DNA of 64,000 nt. It comes from Mycolicibacterium goodii. GTDB lineage: Bacteria; Actinomycetota; Actinomycetes; Mycobacteriales; Mycobacteriaceae. Both the position numbers and the translations under genes were made by a program. Below are positions 1-8,800 of this stretch, piece by piece; the first letter of the stretch is position 1; each line of letters begins with the position of its first letter. The notes beneath the pieces are model-generated. The model had not been told where the DNA came from. It did not search any database and saw nothing but the letters and a program-made list of their open reading frames with translations. The DNA lies in the NCBI RefSeq assembly GCF_022370755.2, contig NZ_CP092364.2:248001-312000 (forward strand), read 5' to 3'.

Positions 1-636
1 TACGAGGTACAGCAGCTCGGTCTTCGCGAGCGGAAAAAGCAGCGCACCCGCGCGATGCTGATCAGCGCCGCGATCGACCTGTTCGCCCGACAGGGTTACG
101 AGCAGACGACGGTCGAGCAGATCGCGGCGAGCGCCGAGGTCTCGGCGCGGACGTTCAGCCGTTATTTCGCCACCAAGGACGCCGTGATGCTGGCGTTTCT
201 CGACGACCTCATCGCACTGGTCGCAAGTGAGCTCGCGCAGCAGCCGCCGGAACTGGGTGACCTCGACGCGGTCTGCCGCGCGCACATCTCGGCCTTCGAG
301 AAAACGCGCGTCGCGGTGCCGGGGCAGCTGACCGAGGAACGGCTGGTGGCCGGTGCGCGCATCTTCACGTCGTCGGCTTCGCTCATTCAAGCCGCGATGG
401 TGAATCAACCGGCCGCACTGTCCGAGATCCTCGCCAAGCGGATGGGCGTCGCGGCCGATGACCGACGGCTGGCGCTCGTATCGTCGGTGTGGAACGCGAT
501 CATCACCACGGCGATGGTCCAGCTCGGCCGCAACGCCGACTGGGCGACGGTGACCGTCGAGCGCATCACCAACCAGATCCGCACGACGTATGTCGAGTTT
601 ATGGAGGTAACCGGGGGCGTCCGCGAGCTCGCGTGA
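1..636 (+). CDS. TetR/AcrR-family transcriptional regulator (5' partial)
   Basis: The frame is open from the first base, so the true start lies upstream; about 211 codons are visible. The first residues (LGLRERKKQRTRA) look like the DNA-contacting arm that precedes helix 1 in TetR regulators. The helix-turn-helix follows, with the typical recognition segment EVSARTFSRYF and FATKDAV (about residues 45-65). The C-terminal ligand and dimer domain gives no clue to the inducer. An internal ATG at 55 would cut off the N-terminal arm and is unlikely to be the start. It lies 118 bases upstream of citrate synthase on the same strand; whether it controls that gene cannot be told from sequence. Confidence 0.85.
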   Translation, partial: YEVQQLGLRERKKQRTRAMLISAAIDLFARQGYEQTTVEQIAASAEVSARTFSRYFATKDAVMLAFLDDLIALVASELAQQPPELGDLDAVCRAHISAFEKTRVAVPGQLTEERLVAGARIFTSSASLIQAAMVNQPAALSEILAKRMGVAADDRRLALVSSVWNAIITTAMVQLGRNADWATVTVERITNQIRTTYVEFMEVTGGVRELA

Positions 637-754
637 GCAGTTGGTCACCCCCCGCGGGCAGGCCGGAGTGAATGCGACTACCTTTTGTAGAGCAGTCTCA
701 CCTAGAGCAGCAGTCGGTTCCCAACGACTTCCCGACGAGGATGAAGGGATTCCC

Positions 755-2059
755 GTGGCCGAAAAACCGTCGAATGGGCAGGAGCACGCCACCGTCAAGT
801 ACCCGGGTGGCGAGCTGGATCTGGAGATCGTCCATGCCACCGAGGGCGCTGACGGTATCGCGCTGGGCTCATTGCTGGCCAAGACCGGCTACACGACCTT
901 CGATGGCGGATTCGTCAACACCGCGTCGACCAAGAGCGCGATCACCTATATCGACGGTGACGCGGGGATCCTGCGGTATCGGGGGTACCCGATCGAGCAG
1001 CTGGCGGAGAAGTCGACGTTCATCGAGGTCAGCTATCTGCTGATCTACGGGGAGCTCCCGACCGCCGAGCAGTTGGAGACTTTCACCAACCAGATCCAGC
1101 GGCACACGTTGCTGCACGAGGATCTCAAGCGGTTCTTCGACGGCTTCCCGCGCAACGCGCATCCGATGCCGGTGCTCTCCAGTGCGGTCAACGCGCTGTC
1201 CGCTTACTACCAGGACTCGCTGGATCCGCTGGACAACAAGCAGGTGGAGCTGTCGACCATCCGCCTGCTGGCGAAGTTGCCGACGATCGCGGCGTATGCG
1301 TACAAGAAGTCCGAGGGGCAGCCGTTTTTGTACCCGGACAACTCGCTGAGCCTGGTCGAGAACTTCCTGCGGATGACGTTCGGTTTCCCGGCCGAGCCGT
1401 ACGAGGTCGACCCGGAGATCGTGCGGGCGCTGGACATGCTGCTGATCCTGCACGCCGATCACGAGCAGAACTGCTCGACGTCGACGGTGCGTCTGGTGGG
1501 CAGCTCGCAGGCCAACCTGTTCACGTCGATCTCCGGTGGTATCAACGCGCTGTGGGGCCCGCTGCACGGCGGGGCGAACCAGGCCGTGCTGGAGATGCTG
1601 GAGAAGATCCGCTCGCAGGGTGGCGACGTGGCCGACTTCGTCCGCAAGGTCAAGAACCGCGAGGACGGCGTGAAGCTCATGGGCTTCGGGCACCGCGTGT
1701 ACAAGAACTACGATCCGCGGGCGCGCATCGTCAAGGAGCAGGCCGACAAGATCCTGGGCAAGCTCGGCGGAGACGACGAGCTGCTGGACATCGCCAAGCA
1801 GCTCGAGGAGATCGCGCTCACCGACGACTTCTTCATCGAGCGCAAGCTGTACCCGAACGTCGACTACTACACCGGCGTCATCTACCGGGCCATGGGTTTC
1901 CCGACGCGCATGTTCACGGTGCTGTTCGCGCTCGGCCGTCTGCCGGGCTGGATCGCGCATTGGCGTGAGATGCATTCCGAGCCCAACAAGATCGGCCGTC
2001 CGCGTCAGATCTACACCGGCTACACCGAGCGCGCCTACACCGACATCACCGGACGCTGA
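755..2059 (+). CDS. gltA2: Citrate synthase (GltA2 type)
   Basis: Condenses oxaloacetate and acetyl-CoA to citrate, the entry step of the TCA cycle, in the cytosol. The product is 434 residues, normal for hexameric type-II citrate synthases. The family signature is clear: the first catalytic His segment (LHADHEQN), the core GPLHGGANQ, the GFGHRVYKNYDPRA active-site loop, and a C-terminal Arg/Asp region (IGRPRQIYTGY). The start is taken as GTG 755 (protein begins MAEKPSNGQ) because GAAGGGA lies a few bases upstream; longer in-frame versions start in non-conserved sequence. It is the left anchor of the backbone shared with M. tuberculosis, where gltA2 (Rv0896) directly precedes Rv0897c; here 14 kb of other genes intervene. 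Confidence 0.97.
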   Translation: MAEKPSNGQEHATVKYPGGELDLEIVHATEGADGIALGSLLAKTGYTTFDGGFVNTASTKSAITYIDGDAGILRYRGYPIEQLAEKSTFIEVSYLLIYGELPTAEQLETFTNQIQRHTLLHEDLKRFFDGFPRNAHPMPVLSSAVNALSAYYQDSLDPLDNKQVELSTIRLLAKLPTIAAYAYKKSEGQPFLYPDNSLSLVENFLRMTFGFPAEPYEVDPEIVRALDMLLILHADHEQNCSTSTVRLVGSSQANLFTSISGGINALWGPLHGGANQAVLEMLEKIRSQGGDVADFVRKVKNREDGVKLMGFGHRVYKNYDPRARIVKEQADKILGKLGGDDELLDIAKQLEEIALTDDFFIERKLYPNVDYYTGVIYRAMGFPTRMFTVLFALGRLPGWIAHWREMHSEPNKIGRPRQIYTGYTERAYTDITGR

Positions 2060-2074
2060 GCGCGTCTCGTCGCA

Positions 2075-2554
2075 TCACCTCACCGGCAGGACCTTGCCGC
2101 CGGTGAGGGTCAGCAGCTGTTCGTAGGTCAGCGGCATCACCGAGTCGGCCGTGCCCGCGGCCGTCCAGATCACCGGGTACGACGCGAGCGTCTCGTCGAC
2201 GACGGTGCGCAGCGGTGCCGGATGCCCGGTGGGCGCCACCCCTCCGATCACCTGTCCCGTCGCGGCGCGGACGAGTTTGGGATCGGCCTTGGTGATCGCG
2301 TGGGCGCCGAGATGTCGCGCGACGACGTCGGTGTCGACCCGCGCCGCGCCACTGGCCATCACCAGCAGCGGTTCACCGTCGCATTCGAACACCAGGCTGT
2401 TGGCGATCGCGCCGACCTCGCAGCCGAGTTGCTCGGCTGCGGCGACTGCGGTCTTGGCGTCTGCGTCGAGGATCTTGATGGCGGGTTCGATACCGGCGGC
2501 GGCGACAGCGGCCGCCACGCGCGCATTCCGTTCGTTCACGGTGACGATTCTCAC
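2075..2554 (-). CDS. YbaK/EbsC-family aminoacyl-tRNA deacylase
   Basis: About 159 residues with the YbaK/ProX-type trans-editing fold, known for hydrolysing mischarged aminoacyl-tRNA such as Cys-tRNA(Pro). Visible family features are the segment GAIANSLVFECDGEPLLVM, the run ITKADPKLVRAATGQVIGG, the glycine turn GGVAPTGH and the closing AGTADSVMPLTYEQLL. The start is uncertain: GTG 2554 gives 159 residues and GTG 2539 gives 154; neither has a strong ribosome site and no ATG is available. The gene is convergent with citrate synthase (15-base gap) and divergent from the drug exporter. Substrate specificity (Cys, Pro or Ala editing) is not resolvable here. Confidence 0.85.
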   Translation of the reverse strand: MRIVTVNERNARVAAAVAAAGIEPAIKILDADAKTAVAAAEQLGCEVGAIANSLVFECDGEPLLVMASGAARVDTDVVARHLGAHAITKADPKLVRAATGQVIGGVAPTGHPAPLRTVVDETLASYPVIWTAAGTADSVMPLTYEQLLTLTGGKVLPVR

Positions 2555-2585
2555 CGATGCCGATTCGCCGGCTACTTGCGGTGCA

Positions 2586-2609
2586 AACAGTTGTGCTTTC
2601 ACAATAGTT
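2586..2609. promoter_or_regulatory. Palindromic operator candidate for the MarR regulator
   Basis: A perfect inverted repeat TTGTG-CTTT-CACAA (2591-2604) is extended by AAC (2586-2588) and GTT (2607-2609), giving a 24-base imperfect palindrome. It ends 2 bases before the ATG of the exporter, where a bound MarR dimer would block transcription. MarR proteins bind palindromes of about this size with TTG/CAA-like ends. The exporter and the marR gene overlap and share a transcript, so autoregulation is the simple reading. The site could also affect the divergent YbaK gene. Confidence 0.55.
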
Positions 2610-2611
2610 GT

Positions 2612-4069
2612 ATGAATGAAACCGTCGGCGGGCTCAGCGCGCGGCGCAAGGCGATCATCCTCGTCTCGTGCTGTCTGAGCCTGCTGATCGTGTCGATGGA
2701 CGCGACCATCGTCAACGTCGCGATCCCCAGCATCCGCAGCGATCTCGGGGCCTCGCCGTCGCAGCTGCAGTGGGTGATCGACGTCTACACGCTCGTGCTC
2801 GCATCGCTGCTGCTGCTCGCCGGCGCCACCGCCGACCGGTTCGGCCGCAGGCGCACGTTCCACCTCGGGCTGACGGTGTTCGCGATCGCGTCGCTGCTGT
2901 GCAGCCTGGCCCCCAACATCGAGACGCTCATCGCAGCCCGGCTGTTGCAGGCCATCGGCGGATCGATGCTCAACCCGGTGGCGATGTCGATCATCACGCA
3001 GGTGTTCACCGGCCGCGTCGAACGCGCCCGCGCGATCGGCGTGTGGGGCGGCGTGGTCGGGATCTCGATGGCGCTGGGCCCGTTGGTCGGTGGTGCACTG
3101 ATCGAGTACGTCGACTGGCGTGCGGTGTTCTGGATCAACCTGCCCATCTGCGCGCTCGCGATCCTGCTGACCGCGATCTTCGTGCCCGAGTCGAAGTCGT
3201 CGACGATGCGCGACATCGACCCGGTCGGCCAGGGTCTCGGCGTCACGTTCCTGTTCGGCGTGGTGTTCGTCCTCATCGAGGGCCCCGGCATGGGCTGGAC
3301 CGATCCGCGCACCCTCGCGGTGGCCGCGATCGCGCTGGTCGCGTTCCTGGCGTTCCTGCGCTACGAGTCCCGCCGCCACGATCCTTTCATCGATCTGCGG
3401 TTCTTCCGCAGCGTGCCGTTCACGTCGGCCACGCTGGTCGCGGTCTGCGCGTTCGCGGCGTACGGCGCGTTCTTGTTCATGATGTCGCTGTACCTGCAGG
3501 CCGAGCGTGGATACTCCGCGATGCACACCGGGCTCATCTACCTGCCGATCGCGATCGGCGCGCTGATCTTCTCGCCGTTGTCCGGGAGGTTGGTGGGGCG
3601 CTTCGGCAGCCGCCCGTCCCTGTTGGTCGCGGGCGTCATGATCACCGCCGCGACGCTGTTGCTGACCCGGCTGTCGGTGACCACGCCGGTGTGGCTGGTG
3701 CTGGTGATCTTCGCGGTGTTCGGCATCGGGTTCGCGATGGTCAACGCACCCATCACCACCACCGCGGTCAGCGGTATGCCGATCGACCGCGCGGGCGCGG
3801 CGTCGGCGGTCGCCTCGACCAGCAGGCAGGTCGGCGTCAGCATCGGTGTGGCGCTGTGCGGTTCGGTGGCCGGGTCCGCGCTGGCCGGCTCCGGGGTCGA
3901 CTTCGCCGTCGCGGCCAGGCCGCTGTGGTTCATCTGCGCGGCGTTGGGCGCGGTGATCTTTGCGATCGGCCTGGTGTCGACGTCGCCGTGGGCACTGCGC
4001 TCGGCAGAACGGCTCGCGCCGTTGATCGGTCAGCACCATCGCCCGTCGGAGGTGGCCCATGTCCGCTGA
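2612..4069 (+). CDS. MFS drug exporter, DHA2 (EmrB/QacA) family
   Basis: A 485-residue proton-driven efflux protein of the inner membrane. The N-terminus has motif D1-like LLIVSMDATIVNVAIPSI in TM1, followed by QLQWVIDVYTL and the loop 2-3 motif A (GATADRFGRRR). TM5 carries motif C (GVVGISMALGPLVGGALIE), which marks antiporters. Length and hydrophobic pattern fit 14 transmembrane segments. The ATG at 2612 is chosen because the conserved N-terminus begins there; there is no clear Shine-Dalgarno sequence, so the mRNA may be leaderless or nearly so. The following MarR gene overlaps by 11 bases, suggesting a regulated drug-resistance pair. The exported compounds are unknown. Confidence 0.93.
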   Translation: MNETVGGLSARRKAIILVSCCLSLLIVSMDATIVNVAIPSIRSDLGASPSQLQWVIDVYTLVLASLLLLAGATADRFGRRRTFHLGLTVFAIASLLCSLAPNIETLIAARLLQAIGGSMLNPVAMSIITQVFTGRVERARAIGVWGGVVGISMALGPLVGGALIEYVDWRAVFWINLPICALAILLTAIFVPESKSSTMRDIDPVGQGLGVTFLFGVVFVLIEGPGMGWTDPRTLAVAAIALVAFLAFLRYESRRHDPFIDLRFFRSVPFTSATLVAVCAFAAYGAFLFMMSLYLQAERGYSAMHTGLIYLPIAIGALIFSPLSGRLVGRFGSRPSLLVAGVMITAATLLLTRLSVTTPVWLVLVIFAVFGIGFAMVNAPITTTAVSGMPIDRAGAASAVASTSRQVGVSIGVALCGSVAGSALAGSGVDFAVAARPLWFICAALGAVIFAIGLVSTSPWALRSAERLAPLIGQHHRPSEVAHVR

Positions 4070-4499
4070 GGTCATGCCTGCACTCGCGTCACGAAACGTC
4101 CACGCCGACGAGGTCTGGCGCGCCCTCACCGCGCTGGTCTACGACAACCGGGACAGCTGGAAACGCGCCGTGATCGAGCGAAGCGGCCTGCCGTTCAGCC
4201 GGATCCGCGTGCTGCGCCGACTGGCGCGCCAACCGATGACGGTCAAGGAGCTCGCGCACGCGGCGACCATGGACGCACCGGCCGCCACGGTCGCCGTCAA
4301 CGATCTGGAAGAGCGCGGGCTGGTGGTCCGCACGATCGACCCCGGTAACCGGCGGCGCAAGACCGTGTCGATCACCGATGCGGGCCGGGCGCTGTGGGAG
4401 ATCATCGAAGCCGTCGAGGATCCCGCTCCGGAATCCCTCGCCGCGCTCGACACCGCCGATCTCGAGGCGCTGCGGGCGATCTTGGCCAAGCTCGGCTGA
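4059..4499 (+). CDS. MarR-family transcriptional regulator
   Basis: A 146-residue winged-helix regulator. The wHTH covers about residues 45-110: SRIRVLRRL, then TVKELAHAATMDAPAATVAVNDLEERG (recognition helix) and the wing VRTIDPGNRRRKTVSIT. The start codon lies inside the end of the exporter gene and GGAGG sits about 7 bases before it, so translation is coupled to the exporter. MarR proteins usually repress their neighbouring efflux gene until a phenolic or hydrophobic ligand binds. The palindrome just before the exporter is its likely target. The wing Asp-Arg region is intact, so it should bind DNA. Confidence 0.92.
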   Translation: MSAEVMPALASRNVHADEVWRALTALVYDNRDSWKRAVIERSGLPFSRIRVLRRLARQPMTVKELAHAATMDAPAATVAVNDLEERGLVVRTIDPGNRRRKTVSITDAGRALWEIIEAVEDPAPESLAALDTADLEALRAILAKLG

Positions 4500-4506
4500 T
4501 CAGCGA

Positions 4507-4761
4507 TCAGCGTTCGGCGGCCAGCGCCGTGCGCAACACGTCGGCACGTCCGTCCATGGTGCGCTGAGCAGTTCGCGCCTGCCTGCCGGTCGCGGTGAAC
4601 CGGGCGTCGATGCGTACCCGTGCCGGGGTCTGCACCAGGAAAGACAGCGCGGTGATGGTGATGTTGCGCCGGTGCAGGTCGGCTGCGAACCGCAACAGTG
4701 TCCTGGTGTGGTCGTCGGAACCGAACTCCACGGTCAGTGTGTGGGGTGCCGAGGCCTCCAT
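4507..4761 (-). CDS. Small ACT-like protein, last gene of the amine/amino-acid catabolic operon
   Basis: An 84-residue protein starting MEASAPHTLTVEF at ATG 4761, one base after the stop codon of the amino-acid dehydrogenase, with AGGTG just upstream, so it is translationally coupled. The pattern of a first beta strand (HTLTVEF), a helix (HTRTLLRFAADLHRRN), a strand (ITALSFLVQ) and further strands (ARVRIDARF) is like one ACT or ACT-like domain, the amino-acid-binding module found in acetolactate synthase small subunits. There is no enzyme domain. It may sense or modulate the dehydrogenase or a 2-oxoacid enzyme in this operon. The fold assignment is my reading of a short sequence and is tentative. 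Confidence 0.7.
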   Translation of the reverse strand: MEASAPHTLTVEFGSDDHTRTLLRFAADLHRRNITITALSFLVQTPARVRIDARFTATGRQARTAQRTMDGRADVLRTALAAER

Positions 4762-4762
4762 C

Positions 4763-5827
4763 TCACCTGCCTGCCGCGGGTATCCGTTCGCGGACGATGT
4801 CGCGGGCGGCTTGCCCGGCCAGGACATCGAGGCGGCGGTGCCGGTCGAGGATCTCGCGCACGGTGTCGCCGATGGCCACGACCCGGGCGGTCGACTGCTC
4901 GGCGGTGGCCTGCTCGATCTCACCGGCGATCTGGATCAGCCCGCCGCCGTTGGCGACATAGTCGGGAACCCAGGTGATTCCGCGGTCGTGCAACAGTTGT
5001 TCGACGCCGTCATGGGCGAGCTGATTGTTGGCCGCGCCGCAGACGACGCGTGCCGACAGCGCGGGCACACTCGCCTCGTTCAGCGTCGCGCCCAGAGCGC
5101 ACGGTGCGTAGACGTCGACGGGCGCGTCGATCACGCGGTCCAGCACGGTGACGCCACCGAACTCGTCGCGGATCCGGTCGAGCGCCGCGGTGTCCACATC
5201 GCAGACCGACACCTCGCTGCCCGCACCGACGAGCAGCCGCACCAGGTGGTAACCGACCTTGCCGGTTCCTTCGACGCCCACCCGGCGTCCGCTGAGATCA
5301 GCTGTGCCCCAGACCGATTCGGCAGCGGCGAGGATCGAGTGGAACACTCCGAGAGCGGTCAGCGGCGCGGTGTCGCCGGATCCGCCGTGTGCCGGGGTCT
5401 TCGCGGTGACGTGCGCTGTGCTGCGGCCGATGACGTCCATGTCTTCCGACGTGGTCCCGACATCACCCGCGGTGATGTACCGCCCACCGAGGCTGTCGAC
5501 GAAACGGCCGTGTGCCTCAAGCAGTTCGGAGGTCTTGATCCGGCTGGGATCGCCGATGATGACGGATTTTCCGCCGCCGAGGCGCAGCCCGGCGATCGCA
5601 GCCTTGTACGTCATTCCCCTCGACAACCGCAGCACGTCGGTCAGCGCGGAGGGTTCGTCGGGGTAGGGGTAGAACCTGGTTCCGCCGAGTGACGGTCCGA
5701 GCGCGGTCGAGTGGATGGCGATGATCGCCTTCAGACCGCTGCGCTCGTCACAGCAGAAGACCACCTGCTCGTGTGACGTGTCGTCGGCGAAGTCCGGCCG
5801 GTCGAACACGCGGGTGCTCGCGTTCAT
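4763..5827 (-). CDS. Leucine/valine/phenylalanine dehydrogenase (Glu/Leu/Phe/Val dehydrogenase family)
   Basis: A 354-residue NAD-dependent oxidative deaminase converting a branched-chain or aromatic L-amino acid to the 2-oxoacid and ammonium. The N-terminal catalytic domain shows GGTRFYPY, the Lys of MTYKAAIAGLRLGGGKSVI and the ITAGDVGTTSEDM loop. The Rossmann domain has GVEGTGKVGYH (GxGxxG-like), the acidic strand end VCDVD and CGAANNQL. Family members specific for Leu, Val or Phe cannot be separated by eye. It sits 21 bases downstream of a 2-oxoacid ferredoxin oxidoreductase, which would take its product to an acyl-CoA. This pairing argues for a catabolic rather than biosynthetic role. Confidence 0.92.
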   Translation of the reverse strand: MNASTRVFDRPDFADDTSHEQVVFCCDERSGLKAIIAIHSTALGPSLGGTRFYPYPDEPSALTDVLRLSRGMTYKAAIAGLRLGGGKSVIIGDPSRIKTSELLEAHGRFVDSLGGRYITAGDVGTTSEDMDVIGRSTAHVTAKTPAHGGSGDTAPLTALGVFHSILAAAESVWGTADLSGRRVGVEGTGKVGYHLVRLLVGAGSEVSVCDVDTAALDRIRDEFGGVTVLDRVIDAPVDVYAPCALGATLNEASVPALSARVVCGAANNQLAHDGVEQLLHDRGITWVPDYVANGGGLIQIAGEIEQATAEQSTARVVAIGDTVREILDRHRRLDVLAGQAARDIVRERIPAAGR

Positions 5828-5848
5828 GGGAGTTCCTTTCGGCGGTGA

Positions 5849-8800
5849 CTACAGGGGGAGATCGGGGGGTGTGGCGCCCAGTTCGACCAGCCGTGCGCGG
5901 TATCGGGCGATGTTGCCGATCTTGACGGTCTCGTAGCCGCGGACCAGATCGGCGGCCTGTGCCAGTGCGGTCGCGGTGTCATAGTTCTCGTCGGTCAGAT
6001 GCCGTGCCGCGTCGAGCACCATCGCCCGATAGTGGTCGGCCAGCATCCGTTCGGCCCGGCGCATCCTGGTGTGACCGAAAGGGTCGAACACCGTGTTGCG
6101 CAGCGGTTTTGCCTTGGCGAGCAAGCGCAGCACCGGGTGGCTGCGCGGACCGAGGCCGATCTTGGTTTCTCGGCCGAGCGCCTTGAGGGCCGGCGGGTGC
6201 AACTTGTAGGTCAACCGGCCGGCTCCGGGAAACTCGGCCTGTACCGCCGCGGTGAAAGCCGGGTCGGTCAGCAGCCGTGCGACCTCGTACTCGTCCTTGT
6301 AGGCCATCAGGGTGAACAGGCCGCGTGCGACGGCCTCGCTGAACTCGGTGCGGGTGCCGACGCCGCGTTCGGCCCACCAGATCTGCTCGATCACACCCAC
6401 GTAACGCGCTGCGGTGCGGACATCCTGGTATGCGACCAGCTCGGCGGCACGCCGCTCGGTGAGTTCGCGGGTCGGCCCGGCGGGCACCCCGATCACGATC
6501 TCGGCGGGCAACGCAGGTACGGTGCGGGCGGCGGGGGTGACGGATCCGTCCACTGCCGCGGCGAAGATCTCGGGCTTCCACACGGCGACACGACCCCACC
6601 GGAATGCCGCCTGATTGGCTTGTACCGCAACGCCGTTGAGTTCGATCGCCTCTTCTATGGCGCCGGCAGGGATGGGGAGGACGCCACGCTGGTAGGCCGC
6701 TCCGACGAGCAGGAGATTCGATGGGGCGGTGTTGCCGAACAGTGCCTGCGCGGCGGCCAGCGCGTCGAAGCCGACGACCTCGCGGCAGGACACATCCAGC
6801 CGGGCCAGCAGATCGGCGTCGTCGGGATGTGCCACCGATGCGTCGCGCACCATGGACCCGGTCGGCGTCCGGCTCGTCGATGCGATCGCGACCGTGCGCG
6901 TGGGATCGGCGACGCGCAGGTTCTTGTTGTCGGCGGCCGTGAGCAGATCGAAGGCCAACACGCAATCGGCCGTGGATCCGCTTATCCGGTTGGCCGATTC
7001 GTCGGCGCCGACCCCCAGCCGCAGGTGCGAGGTGACCGGACCGGCCTTCTGGCTCAGCCCGGTCTGGTCGAGCCCGTTGACCACGAGGCCACTGCGCTGC
7101 GCGGCCACTGCCAGCACCTGGTTGACGGTGACGATTCCCGTGCCGCCGATACCGGCGAGGAAGATGTTGTACACGGATTCGGTCGGCAGGTCGATGTCGG
7201 GTTCCGGCGCGCGCGGCGGTTCCGACCCTGCGCCGCGGCGGCCGACGGGCCGTTCGGGCAGTTCGACGGTGACGAATGACGGGCATTCGCCGTCGAGGCA
7301 GGTGTAGTCGGTGTTGCAGCTGGTCTGGTCGATGCGGGTCTTGCGGCCGAACTCGGTGTCCACCGGCTGAACCGACAGGCAGTTGCTCTTGACGCCACAG
7401 TCACCGCAGCCTTCGCACACCGCTTCGTTGATCAACACCCGGGTGCGACGGGTGGGCTGCAGCCCGCGCTTGCGACGCCTGCGGGCATCGGCCGCGCACT
7501 GCTGGTCATAGATCAGCACGGTGACCCCGGCGATGCCACGCAGGTGGCGCTGTGCCTCGTCGAGCCGATCCCGGTGCCACACCGCGACTTCGGCGGGCAG
7601 GCGTTCGCGGCGGTACGCCGACGGATCCTCGGTGCAGATGATGATCCGCTTGACGCCTTCGACCACGAGCTTGCGGCCCAGCCCCGCGACACCCAACGCG
7701 CCCTGGGCGTCCTGTGCGCCGGTCATCGCGACGGCCGAGTTGTACAGGATCTTGTAGGTGATGTTGACCCCGGCGGCCACCGCAGCCTGCACGGCGAGCT
7801 GCCCGGAGTGGAAGTACGTCCCGTCGCCCAGGTTCTGGAAGATGTGGTCGACGTCGGTGAACGGTGCCTGGCCGATCCACTGGGCGCCTTCGCCGCCCAT
7901 CTGGGTCAGCGAGGTCACCTGGGATTCCTCGCGGTCGGCCATCGTCACGAGCGTGTGGCAGCCGATGCCACCAGCGGCCAGTGACCCCTCGGGAATCACG
8001 GTGGACCGGTTGTGCGGGCAACCCGAGCAGAAGTAGGCGGTGCGGCGGGTGGGCAGCACCGAGAGCTCAAGCCGGGGTGGACGCGGCGCACGGACCTCGA
8101 CGCGGGGGCGCAGCACGCGATACAGCGGAGTCAGCAGCCGGTCGGCGGTGAGCTCGCCGTCGGCGGGCACCAGCGGGGTGCCATCGTGGTCCAGCTTGCC
8201 GATCAACCGGGGACGGTGTGCCGCTCCATAGAGCGCTTGCGCCGCTTGCGATTCGACGAAGGGCACCTTGTCCTCCACCACCAGGAGCGTGTCCACGCCC
8301 CGTACCAGGTGACGGACCCGGGCGGCGTCGAGCGGATACGGCATGCCGACCCGCAGGATCCGAACCCCGGCGCGGGTCAGCTCGCGCTCGTTCAGGCCCA
8401 GTTCGTGCAGGGCCTGCCGCACAGCGTCATACGCCGTTCCCACGGCGAGGATGCCCAGCCAGGCGTCGGCGGGGTCGACCTCGAAGACGTCGACGCCGTT
8501 GGCGGCGTTGAACGCCTGCACCATCGCCCATCGGGGGCCGTACAGCTCCGCTTCGGCGTACACGCTGTCGGTCGGCGCGGCCATCGTCCGCTGCCGGTAC
8601 CGCCACGGCCTGCCCTCCCAGGACAGTTCGGGTTCGACGATGGTGAGACCGCTGAAATCGCGGTCCACCGACCACATTCCATCGGCGACGTCGGCAACGA
8701 TCTTGAACGCCGACGGGCAGCCGGAAAGTCGTGACAGGGCGACGCCGTACAACCCGTGGGTGATGATCTCCTCGGCGTTGCGGGGAAAGAAGACCGGCAT

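Noticed and set aside
637..754. Promoter for citrate synthase (TACCTT at 679-684 as a -10 box)
   Set aside because: No matching -35 box at a suitable distance was found, so the call would be a guess; the gap holds only the ribosome binding site I can support.
869..1975. A 368-codon open frame on the minus strand opposite citrate synthase
   Set aside because: It is a GC-rich shadow: its translation is a low-complexity Arg/Gln/His-rich sequence, while the plus strand encodes an unmistakable citrate synthase.
2555..4129. A long minus-strand frame continuing upstream of the YbaK gene
   Set aside because: The extension is antisense to the exporter, with Arg/Gln/Asp repeats and no conserved motif; the YbaK homology starts at about 2554.
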